Positions 1 to 8,470 of a stretch of DNA of 37,521 nucleotides are shown piece after piece. Made by a program: the position numbers and the translations under genes. Source of the stretch: Paraferrimonas haliotis (lineage in GTDB: Bacteria > Pseudomonadota > Gammaproteobacteria > Enterobacterales > Shewanellaceae); contig NZ_NRRB01000002.1 of NCBI RefSeq assembly GCF_002282895.1, positions 555,676 to 593,196 of the forward strand, in the 5' to 3' direction. Below the pieces are notes generated by a model. That model did not search any database. It was not told the DNA's origin and saw only the letters and a list, made by a program, of their open reading frames with translations. Position 1 is the first letter of the stretch, and each line of letters begins with the position of its first letter.

Positions 1-1
1 T

Positions 2-76
2 TTAGGCAGCCCAGATGCGCGCCCATTTAACTTCGGCAAGCAAGAAGAAGTTAAGCGTCGCGTTAAGCACCTGTAA
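2..76 (+). CDS. nrdD: Anaerobic ribonucleoside-triphosphate reductase, C-terminal fragment
   Basis: Only the last 24 codons are inside the window; the gene runs in from the left edge and stops with TAA at 74-76. The tail contains PFNFGKQEEV followed by KRRVKHL, which is the highly conserved C-terminus of class III (oxygen-sensitive, glycyl-radical) ribonucleotide reductase. The enzyme makes deoxyribonucleotides under anoxia in the cytoplasm. The next gene, 13 bp downstream, encodes its activase NrdG, which supports the call. The glycyl-radical site lies in this C-terminal region of the family but upstream of the visible part. Confidence 0.85.
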   Translation, partial: LGSPDARPFNFGKQEEVKRRVKHL

Positions 77-89
77 GTGATGTCGAATA

Positions 90-563
90 ATGAACTATAG
101 CCAATACTATCCTGTTGACGTATTGAACGGCCCCGGCACCCGCTGTACCCTGTTTGTTTCTGGGTGTGAGCACCAATGCCGAGGCTGCTATAACCAGTCT
201 ACTTGGTCGGCTGACGCCGGCCAGTGTTTCGATGAGCGCATGCTGGATCAAATCATTGCCGATCTCAACGATACCCGGATTCGTCGGCGCGGGCTTTCTT
301 TAAGTGGTGGCGATCCCTTATTGCCTGCCAACCTTAACATGATCAAACACATTGTTGAGCAAGTTAAGGCACGGGCACCCGGTAAAGATATCTGGATTTG
401 GAGTGGCTATACTTACGAGCAGTTATCGCCTCAACAACGCGCAGTGGTAGAACAAATTGATACCTTAGTAGACGGCAAGTTCGAACAGGCACTTAAAGAT
501 CCTAACCTGCAATTTCGCGGTAGCTCCAATCAACGCATCCTAAACATTAACGAGCTAGACTAA
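90..563 (+). CDS. nrdG: Anaerobic ribonucleotide reductase-activating protein (radical SAM)
   Basis: A 157-residue radical-SAM activase that uses a [4Fe-4S] cluster and S-adenosylmethionine to put the glycyl radical on NrdD. The cluster motif CxxxCxxC is visible at C26, C30 and C33 (GCEHQCRGC), followed by the SAM-binding SGGDPL segment near residue 72. Length matches the family (about 155 residues). The ATG at 90 is chosen because the frame carries a stop at 78-80, so no earlier start is possible; the ribosome-binding site is weak, consistent with translational coupling to nrdD. The usual nrdD-nrdG operon order is preserved. Presence of the pair fits a facultative anaerobe. Confidence 0.95.
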   Translation: MNYSQYYPVDVLNGPGTRCTLFVSGCEHQCRGCYNQSTWSADAGQCFDERMLDQIIADLNDTRIRRRGLSLSGGDPLLPANLNMIKHIVEQVKARAPGKDIWIWSGYTYEQLSPQQRAVVEQIDTLVDGKFEQALKDPNLQFRGSSNQRILNINELD

Positions 564-656
564 GGTCACTTGGTCAAATCCTGTTGCACTGGTATGCTTT
601 AGCTGCATAAGCGTTGAGCATTTACCATTAATAACAATTACAACAGGATACAACTC

Positions 657-2474
657 ATGTTGCGACACACTCATACCGTCATAGCGACAGTAGTCTTAGG
701 GCTGGTGTGCCTTGGCGGTTGTCAAACTTCGCCATCAACCGCCTCTGCCCCTGCGTCCATCACCAAAACGGCTTCCCAAGATGTACTTCTTGCTGAGCTC
801 ATCGACAAAGAGTGGCAGCTGCGCCTAAGCTACAACCCAGGGCTTGCATACCGAATGGGGGACACCAGCGCTGCGGCAAAACTGGCGGACTATTCACCTG
901 AAACCTTGGCGAAAAAGCATCAAGATTACCAAGCTCTGATGCTGCAACTAAAGCAACTTGACCCGGAGCAAATGTCCAATGAGCAAGACATTAACTGGCG
1001 CATATTAACCGCTCAAGTTCAGGAGCAGTTAGACAGCTACCGCTTTAACATGCATTACACCCCCATAACGGCAGAGGGCGGCTTTCACAGTTACTTGCCA
1101 TCCATCGCCCGTTTAGGCCGTTTCGACGACCCCCAAGACTATCAAGATTATTTACAGCGACTGTCTCAAGTTCCGCGCTTATTCGAGCAACAAACCTATT
1201 GGTTGAATCAAGGATTGGTTACAGGCAACACCCCACCGCAGGTGGTGCTCAATGGCTTTGAAGACAGCATTAAAGCCTACATTACCGATGTTGAAAAAAG
1301 TGCTTTTTTCAAGCCCTTTGAAAGCTATCCTGAGCACTTTAGCGAACAACAAAAACGAATGTTTACCCAGCAAGGGTTAGCAGCGGTAGCGGGTCAAGTA
1401 TTGCCGAGCTACCAAGCGTTTTATGACTTCATGACTACGCAATACATTCCCAAGGCACGCCAAACCATTGCCGCGGCAGCTATGCCCAATGGCAAAGCCT
1501 TTTACGAAAATCGAGTTCGCTACTACACCACCTTAGATATGACTCCTGACGAGGTTCATCAGCTGGGTCTTAAAGAGGTCAAACGCATTCGCGCGGAAAT
1601 GGATCAGGTTATCGCTGACACCCAATTCGAAGGCAGCTTTGCTGAGTTTTTACACTTTTTACGTACCGATCCGCAGTTTTATCCCAAGACCGAACAAGAA
1701 TTATTGCGCTACGCCGCTTGGCTATCTAAGAAAGCCGACGCCATGCTGCCGAGCATGTTTGGCAAACTGCCAAGAACCCCTTATGGCATTATGGAAGTGC
1801 CCGCTGAAATTGCACCGAAATACACCACCGGACGCTATTCGGGGTCCTCTCGTCCCGATCAACCGGGTTATTATTGGGTGAATACCTACGCGCTGGATAA
1901 ACGCCCGTTATATGAAATGGAGGCGCTCACCTTGCACGAAGCGGTTCCAGGGCATCATTTGCAAATATCATTAAATCAAGAACTGGATAATCTACCGAAC
2001 TTCCGCCGCTATAGTTACATTTCGGCGTTTGGAGAAGGTTGGGGCTTATACGCAGAATATTTAGGCTTAGAAGGCGGCTTTTATAAAGACCCATACTCCA
2101 ATTTCGGCCGCCTCACCTACGAGATGTGGCGAGCGGCTCGATTGGTGGTTGATACCGGCATGCATTACAAAGGTTGGACTCGCCAACAAGCCTTGGACTT
2201 TATGGCCTCAAACACAGCGCTGTCTATGCACAACGTAACCACTGAAATCGATCGCTACATTTCCTGGCCAGGGCAAGCTTTGTCTTACAAAATTGGCGAA
2301 CTGACCATAAAACGCTTACGGGCCGATGCCGAGGCGGCTCTAGGCACCGATTTCGATATCCGTCGTTTTCACGATGCGGTACTTGCCCACGGCTCGGTGC
2401 CACTGCAAGTATTAGAGCTGCAAATTCAAGCCTTTATTGAAGCTGAGAAACTACGGATTAGCCAGCAAAGCTAA
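657..2474 (+). CDS. DUF885 family lipoprotein, probable zinc peptidase
   Basis: A 605-residue predicted outer- or inner-membrane lipoprotein. The N-terminus is a lipoprotein signal peptide ending in LGGC, with the lipidated Cys at residue 22. It belongs to the DUF885 family, whose members are large predicted metallopeptidases; the signature HEAVPGHH is at residues 427-434 (an HExxxGH-type zinc motif), and a second family motif, FGEGWGLYAEYLG, follows around residue 458 and supplies further conserved Glu residues. Length is normal for the family. The ATG has AGGA nine bases upstream. The 93-bp gap after nrdG shows no obvious terminator. Its stop overlaps the convergent hydrolase gene by 4 bp. 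Substrate is unknown; peptidase activity is inferred from the motif. Confidence 0.85.
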   Translation: MLRHTHTVIATVVLGLVCLGGCQTSPSTASAPASITKTASQDVLLAELIDKEWQLRLSYNPGLAYRMGDTSAAAKLADYSPETLAKKHQDYQALMLQLKQLDPEQMSNEQDINWRILTAQVQEQLDSYRFNMHYTPITAEGGFHSYLPSIARLGRFDDPQDYQDYLQRLSQVPRLFEQQTYWLNQGLVTGNTPPQVVLNGFEDSIKAYITDVEKSAFFKPFESYPEHFSEQQKRMFTQQGLAAVAGQVLPSYQAFYDFMTTQYIPKARQTIAAAAMPNGKAFYENRVRYYTTLDMTPDEVHQLGLKEVKRIRAEMDQVIADTQFEGSFAEFLHFLRTDPQFYPKTEQELLRYAAWLSKKADAMLPSMFGKLPRTPYGIMEVPAEIAPKYTTGRYSGSSRPDQPGYYWVNTYALDKRPLYEMEALTLHEAVPGHHLQISLNQELDNLPNFRRYSYISAFGEGWGLYAEYLGLEGGFYKDPYSNFGRLTYEMWRAARLVVDTGMHYKGWTRQQALDFMASNTALSMHNVTTEIDRYISWPGQALSYKIGELTIKRLRADAEAALGTDFDIRRFHDAVLAHGSVPLQVLELQIQAFIEAEKLRISQQS

Positions 2475-3352
2475 TCCGTGAGATAGCGATTTAGCACCTT
2501 GGCGGTTTGTTCAGGGTGCGACATCGCCATCAAATGTCCGCAGTCTTTCATTTCAACGTACTGTGCGCGAGTTTGTAATTGCTGCCACTTACGCCAACAA
2601 CCTTGGGTTAAGGTATCCGACCGTTGCGCTCGAATGCCCACCGTATCAACGTTAATGCTGTGAAGAATGTGCCACAGCCATGGCGGCTTTTGATAAAACG
2701 CTGCTTCCCAATATTTGCAATAGCTGAGTTTAAAGCCTTGCCCATCTGACACCGGTTCTGTGCCGGCTTCAATATAATCCCACAAGGCTTCATCGCTATA
2801 ATCATTAAAAACTCTCGCTTTGCGATGAAACTCGAAAGCCTGCTGTTGCGTGTCGAAAAAGTCTTGCCGGCGCAATGTTTTAACCGCCAACGGCGAGCGT
2901 TTTTGAATCATGCGCTTTGGCATGAGTTTGGCCGGTATTAACAGCTTTTTAGACAGCAGCACCGGCTCCATGAGAATCAGTCGTTTAAACAGCTCAGGGC
3001 GCTTATGGGCGGCGATCAAGGCCACAGTTGCACCCAGACTATGCCCCACCAAAGTCACTGGCTTGCCAGCAAAATCCGACTGTTGTTGCAAGGCTTCAAT
3101 GAGCTCAATCAAATCATCACTAAGCGTTCGCCACAGCCCGGCCGTATCTGGGCTCCAAGGTTGCCACAGGGGGCGGAATTTGGGCGCGTATATACGGCTT
3201 ACATGCAGTCTGCTTAATAGATTTTTATAGCTGCCAGGCGGGAAACCGTTTGCATTGCAAAACACAATGGAGTGATCCACTTGGTTAAAATCAAGGGTAT
3301 TCTCAAATACTTGCATAGGAGTCTCTATGCCAGAGATACGATAGAGCGACAC
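2471..3352 (-). CDS. Alpha/beta hydrolase
   Basis: A 293-residue cytoplasmic alpha/beta-hydrolase without signal peptide. The nucleophile elbow GHSLG puts the catalytic Ser at S105; the oxyanion region is the NGFPPGSY segment near residue 34; the catalytic His is H273 in DCGHLMAM near the C-terminus. I chose the GTG start at 3352 because AAAGGAAG lies eight bases upstream; an internal ATG at codon 13 has no comparable ribosome-binding site, although the fold itself begins about there. The gene is convergent with the DUF885 gene and overlaps it by 4 bp. Such hydrolases cover esterases, lipases and C-C hydrolases; the substrate cannot be told from sequence. Confidence 0.85.
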   Translation of the reverse strand: MSLYRISGIETPMQVFENTLDFNQVDHSIVFCNANGFPPGSYKNLLSRLHVSRIYAPKFRPLWQPWSPDTAGLWRTLSDDLIELIEALQQQSDFAGKPVTLVGHSLGATVALIAAHKRPELFKRLILMEPVLLSKKLLIPAKLMPKRMIQKRSPLAVKTLRRQDFFDTQQQAFEFHRKARVFNDYSDEALWDYIEAGTEPVSDGQGFKLSYCKYWEAAFYQKPPWLWHILHSINVDTVGIRAQRSDTLTQGCWRKWQQLQTRAQYVEMKDCGHLMAMSHPEQTAKVLNRYLTD

Positions 3353-3423
3353 GAAAGCTTCCTTTAGTTATAAGTAGCGCTCGGTTATATTACCTGAAGA
3401 TTGAACAAAAGGATGAACAAATC

Positions 3424-3720
3424 GTGGATAAACAGACTCAAACAGAAATAGAGGCGGCGGCCTTTCGCCGATTATTGCAACACTTAGACAGTCGCAAAGA
3501 CGTGCAAAACATCGACATGATGAATTTAGCGGGATTTTGCAGAAATTGTTTGTCCAAATGGTATCGCGCTGAAGCAGAGCAACGCGGTCATGAGCTAAGC
3601 TATGATGATGCTCGCAATTTGGTGTATGGAATGCCGTATTCAGAATACAAGGCCAAGTATCAGCGCGAAGCCAGCGCCGAGCAATTAGCCGCTTTTGAGC
3701 AAAACAAACCTAAGGATTAA
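3424..3720 (+). CDS. DUF1244 family protein
   Basis: A 98-residue soluble protein of the DUF1244 family, common in Proteobacteria and of unknown function. It is all-helical in appearance, with a characteristic central NLAGFCRNCLSKWY segment holding two Cys (CxxC) and a MPYSEYKAKYQ segment near the end. The GTG at 3424 is taken as start, with AAAAGGA about ten bases upstream; a nearby ATG at 3413 is out of frame. The stop is immediately followed, after one base, by the PldB-like gene, so the two are co-transcribed and probably translationally coupled. No function is assigned. Confidence 0.85.
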   Translation: MDKQTQTEIEAAAFRRLLQHLDSRKDVQNIDMMNLAGFCRNCLSKWYRAEAEQRGHELSYDDARNLVYGMPYSEYKAKYQREASAEQLAAFEQNKPKD

Positions 3721-3721
3721 T

Positions 3722-4663
3722 ATGATTGCCGCGAAAGAGCTTGATGCCTTTATTGACCAGCTTGACCAGCAAACCTTTGAGAGCTTTGATGGCCTGCAAA
3801 TCGCTTACGCCACCTACATGCAAGAAAACGCGAAGGCCAATATTGTTATCAGCTCAGGGCGGATAGAGTCCTATTTAAAGTACGACGAAACCCTGTTTAA
3901 CCTAGCTAAGCAGGGATACAACCTGTTTATATATGACCAGCGCGGACAAGGCTTATCGCAACGTCTAACGGACAACCCCCACATAGGGCACGTTGAACAC
4001 TTTGATCATTACCTTATTGATTTAAAGCTGTTCCTGCATCGGATTGTAAAAAACAAAAGTTCGCTTCCGAATCTTTTGTTGTGTCATTCGATGGGAGGCG
4101 CCATCGGGTTAGCATACACCATTAAGCACCCACAAGATTTTGTGGCCATAGCCGCTAGCGCACCTATGCTTAAGATTAAGTTGCCAGCGCCAGAGTCGCT
4201 GTTAAAAGGGCTCGCCAAAGCGCTAAATATTTGGGACCGACGAAATATGGCGCAACCCGGCTATGTGCTAGGCGGTGGTGGTTATGAGCCAGAAGCATTT
4301 GACTTTAATCATTTAACTCGCAGTCCAGAACGCTACGCAAGGTTCCGTCAATGGTACCAACAGGTGCCTCAAGTTCAGTTGGGCTCACCGAGTAATCATT
4401 GGCTAGCAAAAGCCATTAGCCACTGTCAGCGACTAAGAGCTCAAGCCAGCTGGGTTTCGATTCCTACGTTACTGCTTGGTGCAGAACTCGATACCATAGT
4501 GGATACCAAGTCGATTCAGCAATTTTCGCGGCACAGTGTTCATTGCCATTACCAACAAATTGACGGGGCTTTTCACGAATTGTTAATGGAAAAAGATCCT
4601 CAGCGTAGTCAAGCGATTGAATTGATTACCGCTCACTTTGAGCAGGCACTTGCTCACGCTTAA
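3722..4663 (+). CDS. pldB: PldB-like lysophospholipase / alpha-beta hydrolase
   Basis: A 313-residue hydrolase resembling E. coli lysophospholipase L2, which removes the remaining acyl chain from lysophospholipids at the inner membrane. Shared landmarks are the GRIESYLKY segment near residue 44, YDQRGQGLS near residue 72, the nucleophile motif CHSMGG with S123, the segment SPERYARFR, and GAFHELLMEKD carrying the catalytic His near the C-terminus. The ATG at 3722 has AAGGA eight bases upstream, and is preferred over an in-frame TTG at 3695 inside DUF1244. It lies one base after the DUF1244 stop. Its 3' end overlaps the convergent GGDEF-EAL gene by 38 bp. Assignment to the PldB family is firm; the exact lipid substrate is inferred. 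Confidence 0.8.
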   Translation: MIAAKELDAFIDQLDQQTFESFDGLQIAYATYMQENAKANIVISSGRIESYLKYDETLFNLAKQGYNLFIYDQRGQGLSQRLTDNPHIGHVEHFDHYLIDLKLFLHRIVKNKSSLPNLLLCHSMGGAIGLAYTIKHPQDFVAIAASAPMLKIKLPAPESLLKGLAKALNIWDRRNMAQPGYVLGGGGYEPEAFDFNHLTRSPERYARFRQWYQQVPQVQLGSPSNHWLAKAISHCQRLRAQASWVSIPTLLLGAELDTIVDTKSIQQFSRHSVHCHYQQIDGAFHELLMEKDPQRSQAIELITAHFEQALAHA

Positions 4664-7085
4664 GCACTAACATTAAGTCCACTTTTGGCAAGGGCTTTTG
4701 CAACCAAAAACCTTGATAGTAATCGCAGTTTAATTGCGTCAACAAGCGCAATTGGGCGTCATTACTAACGCCCTCCGCAACCACTTCTAGGCTCAAGTTA
4801 TGACCCAATTCAATCACCGACTTAAGCAGAGCTTCGGCTTTACTGTTGCCCTCGAGTTGTTGAACAAAGCTACCATCAATTTTAAGTTTATCGATGGGCA
4901 ACTCGGTGAGATAACTCAAAGCAGAGTAACCGGTACCAAAATCGTCTACTGCAATCGATATGCCGGCATCCACTAAGGCTTTTAAGCGTGGCTGCAACGA
5001 TTGGCTCTCTTGCAACAATACGTATTCGGTAAGCTCCAGCTGAATAAGCGACGGATCGACTTGGTGATGCTGCAGTTGGCTTAACATTCGCTGCGAAAAC
5101 TCATCCATATCTAATTGTTTTGCCCCCACGTTAATCGAAACCAAGGGCTGACGAATGCCTTGTTCGGCTAATAGCGACAGCATTTTGCAACTGCGCTCCA
5201 CCACAAATTCACCAAGGTCATTGATAAGTCCTGATTGCTCCGCTACAGGGATAAACTGAGCAGGACTGATGTCTCCAATTTCAGGATGCTGCCAGCGCAC
5301 CAAAGCTTCCACCGCAACTAACTGCCGATGGCGGTTGTATATAGGTTGGTAATAAACACTCAGTTGATTGCGGCGCAGCGCGACTCGCAATTGGCTCAGC
5401 AGCCATTGTTGATGCTGCTGAGTCTGCTCTAATTGGTCCGAAAATACCGTGTATTGATCGCCACCTTGCTGCTGACTGTAGCGCAAGGCCACTTCCGTTT
5501 GGCGCAACCATTCCGACATAACCAGTCCATGGTTACCCTGAATGACACTGACCCCAATTGATACCGTCAAATGCAGCTCAAATGCACCGTATTCGTATTC
5601 ATCCGCCAACAGTTGTCGCACTTGCTCTGCAAGTCCGGCTAAGCGGTGGTCAATGTTTGACGCTGAATCCAAATCATCCACTAAAATCCCAAATTCATTA
5701 CCGCTTAACCGGCCCACTTGATATTGAGGAAAGTGACCAGAGAGGCGAGCTGTCACTCTAAGCAGCAGTTCATCGGCTTGCACATGCCCTAGTGCATCGT
5801 TCCAAGCTTTAAAGTTATCGATGTCCAGTAGCATTAAGGCTAGCCGCTGTTGCGGTTGCTGCAGCGAACGACATTGGGCTGTTAAATCCGCCAGAAAAGC
5901 GCTTCGGTTGCTCAAGTTGGTGAGCCCGTCATGTCGCGCTTGATGAGCCAAGGCTTGCTTCAATTTATTGGTATGAGACAAATCGGCAATGATGGCTAGT
6001 ACGCGTTTGGCTTCGCCAGCTCCCGTGCGTTCAACAACCAAGCTACGTTGAAGTATGGGCAGCCAATGACCGTGTTTGTGCTTTAGTCGATAATGCAATT
6101 GATGTTGATCTTGCTCTACGTTTTTTAGCTCAAGTAGGCCGGCCTCGAAGGTCTCAATGTCTTGCGGATGAAGCCTTTGCTTAAAACTGGAAATTTGCGG
6201 CAATAACTCGAGTTCACCCACCCCCAACATCTCGTAGCAGCCAGGCGACAACACCATGTCGTTACTGCCTAATCGCCAATCGATGAGTGCCAACTCACCG
6301 GCATCGAGCAAATACTGCCAACGATCCTGTTGGTCATCCACTTCCTTTTGCAACAACGACAAGTGGCGTTTTTGCCGATTCAAGAGCGCAGCTAATTTTT
6401 GTAAATCCACCGCCCACCAGCGGCGTGGTTTTAGCTCGGCATGACTGCGTGTTTGTAAAAAGCGATCGATCATCGACAGTGGTCGACTCACCAAAAGTGT
6501 GGCGACGAAGGCTACCAACGCAATGAGCAAAACGCCAATAACCGACAAACGCAACAAGCGTTGCCAAGCATTGGCCGCTACGCTGTCCATGGCTGCACTA
6601 AAGTCATATTCAACAAACAAAATGGGGCCTTGCTTGTCGGTTAGAGGTGTTAACGGATAATATACTTGTAGACTGTTACGCTTATCGTTAAAGCTGCTTA
6701 GAAAGCCGATTTGTTGGTAGGCGAAATATTGATTCTTCGGCTGAAACGCAGGCGCAATTAACTCAACTTGATTGCCTTCCCAAATGGCGCGGTTACCGTA
6801 GCTTACCATGCCATTATCATTGATAACCAAAACTTGACGGACGTCTTTTTCTTGAGCAACCGCTTCGATCACCCAGCGAATGCGTTGCTCGTCCATTTCG
6901 CTAAAGGCTGATCGCAGCTCTTCGGTATACCCATGAATGTAGCGCTCAAGCATTTGTTGCTGCTGACTGATGTAAAAATTTTTTGCCTGCTCTTTTTCGT
7001 ATACGTGATCCACCACCAGCAGCACAACTAAGCAGATCAATAGCAAGCTTACTAATCCATTGCGCAGGTTGTATTTGCCAGACAC
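4626..7085 (-). CDS. Membrane GGDEF-EAL protein with PAS-like domain, likely c-di-GMP phosphodiesterase
   Basis: An 819-residue inner-membrane signalling protein. Order: transmembrane segment about residues 9-27, periplasmic sensor about 30-175, second transmembrane segment about 177-199, a PAS-like domain about 255-375, GGDEF domain about 380-545, EAL domain about 555-805. The GGDEF signature reads SGNEF (461-465): the first Gly and the Asp/Glu are replaced, so cyclase activity is doubtful. The EAL half keeps E593-A594-L595, DDFGTGYS (D714, D715), KIDGSF and VVAEGV, so it should hydrolyse c-di-GMP, possibly with the degenerate GGDEF as a GTP sensor. The start is GTG at 7085; no in-frame ATG fits. 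It is divergent from the flavoprotein gene at 7228. Confidence 0.9.
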   Translation of the reverse strand: MSGKYNLRNGLVSLLLICLVVLLVVDHVYEKEQAKNFYISQQQQMLERYIHGYTEELRSAFSEMDEQRIRWVIEAVAQEKDVRQVLVINDNGMVSYGNRAIWEGNQVELIAPAFQPKNQYFAYQQIGFLSSFNDKRNSLQVYYPLTPLTDKQGPILFVEYDFSAAMDSVAANAWQRLLRLSVIGVLLIALVAFVATLLVSRPLSMIDRFLQTRSHAELKPRRWWAVDLQKLAALLNRQKRHLSLLQKEVDDQQDRWQYLLDAGELALIDWRLGSNDMVLSPGCYEMLGVGELELLPQISSFKQRLHPQDIETFEAGLLELKNVEQDQHQLHYRLKHKHGHWLPILQRSLVVERTGAGEAKRVLAIIADLSHTNKLKQALAHQARHDGLTNLSNRSAFLADLTAQCRSLQQPQQRLALMLLDIDNFKAWNDALGHVQADELLLRVTARLSGHFPQYQVGRLSGNEFGILVDDLDSASNIDHRLAGLAEQVRQLLADEYEYGAFELHLTVSIGVSVIQGNHGLVMSEWLRQTEVALRYSQQQGGDQYTVFSDQLEQTQQHQQWLLSQLRVALRRNQLSVYYQPIYNRHRQLVAVEALVRWQHPEIGDISPAQFIPVAEQSGLINDLGEFVVERSCKMLSLLAEQGIRQPLVSINVGAKQLDMDEFSQRMLSQLQHHQVDPSLIQLELTEYVLLQESQSLQPRLKALVDAGISIAVDDFGTGYSALSYLTELPIDKLKIDGSFVQQLEGNSKAEALLKSVIELGHNLSLEVVAEGVSNDAQLRLLTQLNCDYYQGFWLQKPLPKVDLMLVLKREQVPAQSER

Positions 7086-7227
7086 ATTGATATTCCATTC
7101 CCTTGAGCAGTTACCCCATCATAACAACCCCAATGCTCAGTGCAAAATTTACCCTAGACAGACGGATCACAGTCATTAAACTAGCCGGCTGTTATACTGG
7201 CTGCGGTTTTATCAAGGAATTTAGTTT

Positions 7228-8433
7228 GTGACCCGTTCAACCCAACCTACAGAATTTGATGTCATTATTATCGGCGCTGGTGCCGCTGGACTGATGTGTG
7301 CCAGCACCGCCGGCTATCGCAGCAAGCGCGTATTGGTTTTGGATAACGCCAAAAAAGCCGGTCGAAAAATTTTGATAGCGGGGGGCGGAAAATGTAACTT
7401 CACCAACGTTAAAGTGGAGCCTCAGCACTTCATTTGTAACAACCCTCATTTCGTAAAATCCGCTCTAGCTCGGTATCCAAGCAGCGACTTTATCGAACTG
7501 GTTGAGCGTCATGGAATTGATTATGAAGAGCGTGATCACGGCCAATTATTTTGCCAGCATTCCGCGAAGGACATCGTCGATATGTTGCTCACCGAGTGCG
7601 AGTGGGCTCAAGTCGACATTCGACTACGCCATGAAATTATCGAGATTGAACGCCACAACAGCGGCTTTACCCTAGCCACTAACCAAGGGGATTTTAGCTG
7701 CGCCAGTTTGGTAATTGCCAGCGGCGGTTTGTCTATGCCAAAACTTGGAGCCACGCCTTTTGGCTATAAGCTTGCTGAGCAGTTTGGTATTTCGGTTGCT
7801 CCAACTCGAGCAGGTCTGGTGCCATTCACCTTACACGATCATGACAAACAGCGCTTTGAGCCGTTATCGGGAGTGAGTTTACCGGTAGAAGTTAGTGCTC
7901 AAAATGGGGTGAAATTTGTTCGCGACCTGCTGTTTACCCACCGTGGTTTATCGGGCCCCGCGGCACTGCAAATATCCAATTATTGGCAACCTGGGGAGTC
8001 GCTATCCATTAACTTTTTGCCCGAAACCGATGCGTTGTCACTGCTCGAGCAACTGAGCATCAAAAAGCCTAAGCAAAGCTTAAAAAATGCGCTCGCGAGA
8101 GTGTTACCAAAGCGCTTAGTTGAAACCATCATTGACGACTCCGCCTTGCAAGACACCGCATTGAATCAGCTCTCTAATGCGCAAAAAGCACTGATAGAAC
8201 AATGCGTGCATGCTTTTCAGTTCAAACCCAATGCCACCGAGGGCTATCGCACAGCCGAGGTGACCCTAGGTGGAGTAAATACCGATGAGCTGTCATCTAA
8301 AACGATGGAAGCCAAGCAGGTTGCCGGCTTATATTTCATTGGAGAAGTGGTGGATGTAACGGGTTGGCTGGGCGGATTTAACTTTCAGTGGGCGTGGAGC
8401 AGCGCTGTGGCGTGTGGGTTGGGAGTACGTTAA
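7228..8433 (+). CDS. HI0933/YhiN-type NAD(P)/FAD-dependent oxidoreductase
   Basis: A 401-residue cytoplasmic flavoprotein of the HI0933/YhiN (BaiN/RdsA-like) family. The N-terminal FAD-binding Rossmann motif GAGAAGL is near residues 17-23, followed by the family hallmark GRKILIAGGGKCNFTN near residue 46. The C-terminal motif VDVTGWLGGFNFQWAWSSG-like segment (here ending in WSSAVACG) closes the FAD site. Length is normal. The start is GTG at 7228 with AAGGA about twelve bases upstream, and an extended -10-like TGTTATACT lies at 7191-7198. Members reduce quite different substrates or have unknown roles; no substrate is assigned. A membrane-anchored hypothetical gene follows 37 bp downstream and could share the transcript. 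Confidence 0.85.
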   Translation: MTRSTQPTEFDVIIIGAGAAGLMCASTAGYRSKRVLVLDNAKKAGRKILIAGGGKCNFTNVKVEPQHFICNNPHFVKSALARYPSSDFIELVERHGIDYEERDHGQLFCQHSAKDIVDMLLTECEWAQVDIRLRHEIIEIERHNSGFTLATNQGDFSCASLVIASGGLSMPKLGATPFGYKLAEQFGISVAPTRAGLVPFTLHDHDKQRFEPLSGVSLPVEVSAQNGVKFVRDLLFTHRGLSGPAALQISNYWQPGESLSINFLPETDALSLLEQLSIKKPKQSLKNALARVLPKRLVETIIDDSALQDTALNQLSNAQKALIEQCVHAFQFKPNATEGYRTAEVTLGGVNTDELSSKTMEAKQVAGLYFIGEVVDVTGWLGGFNFQWAWSSAVACGLGVR

Positions 8434-8470
8434 TATAGCCAGATAAGGCGCTCCTAAAAAGGAATTTATT

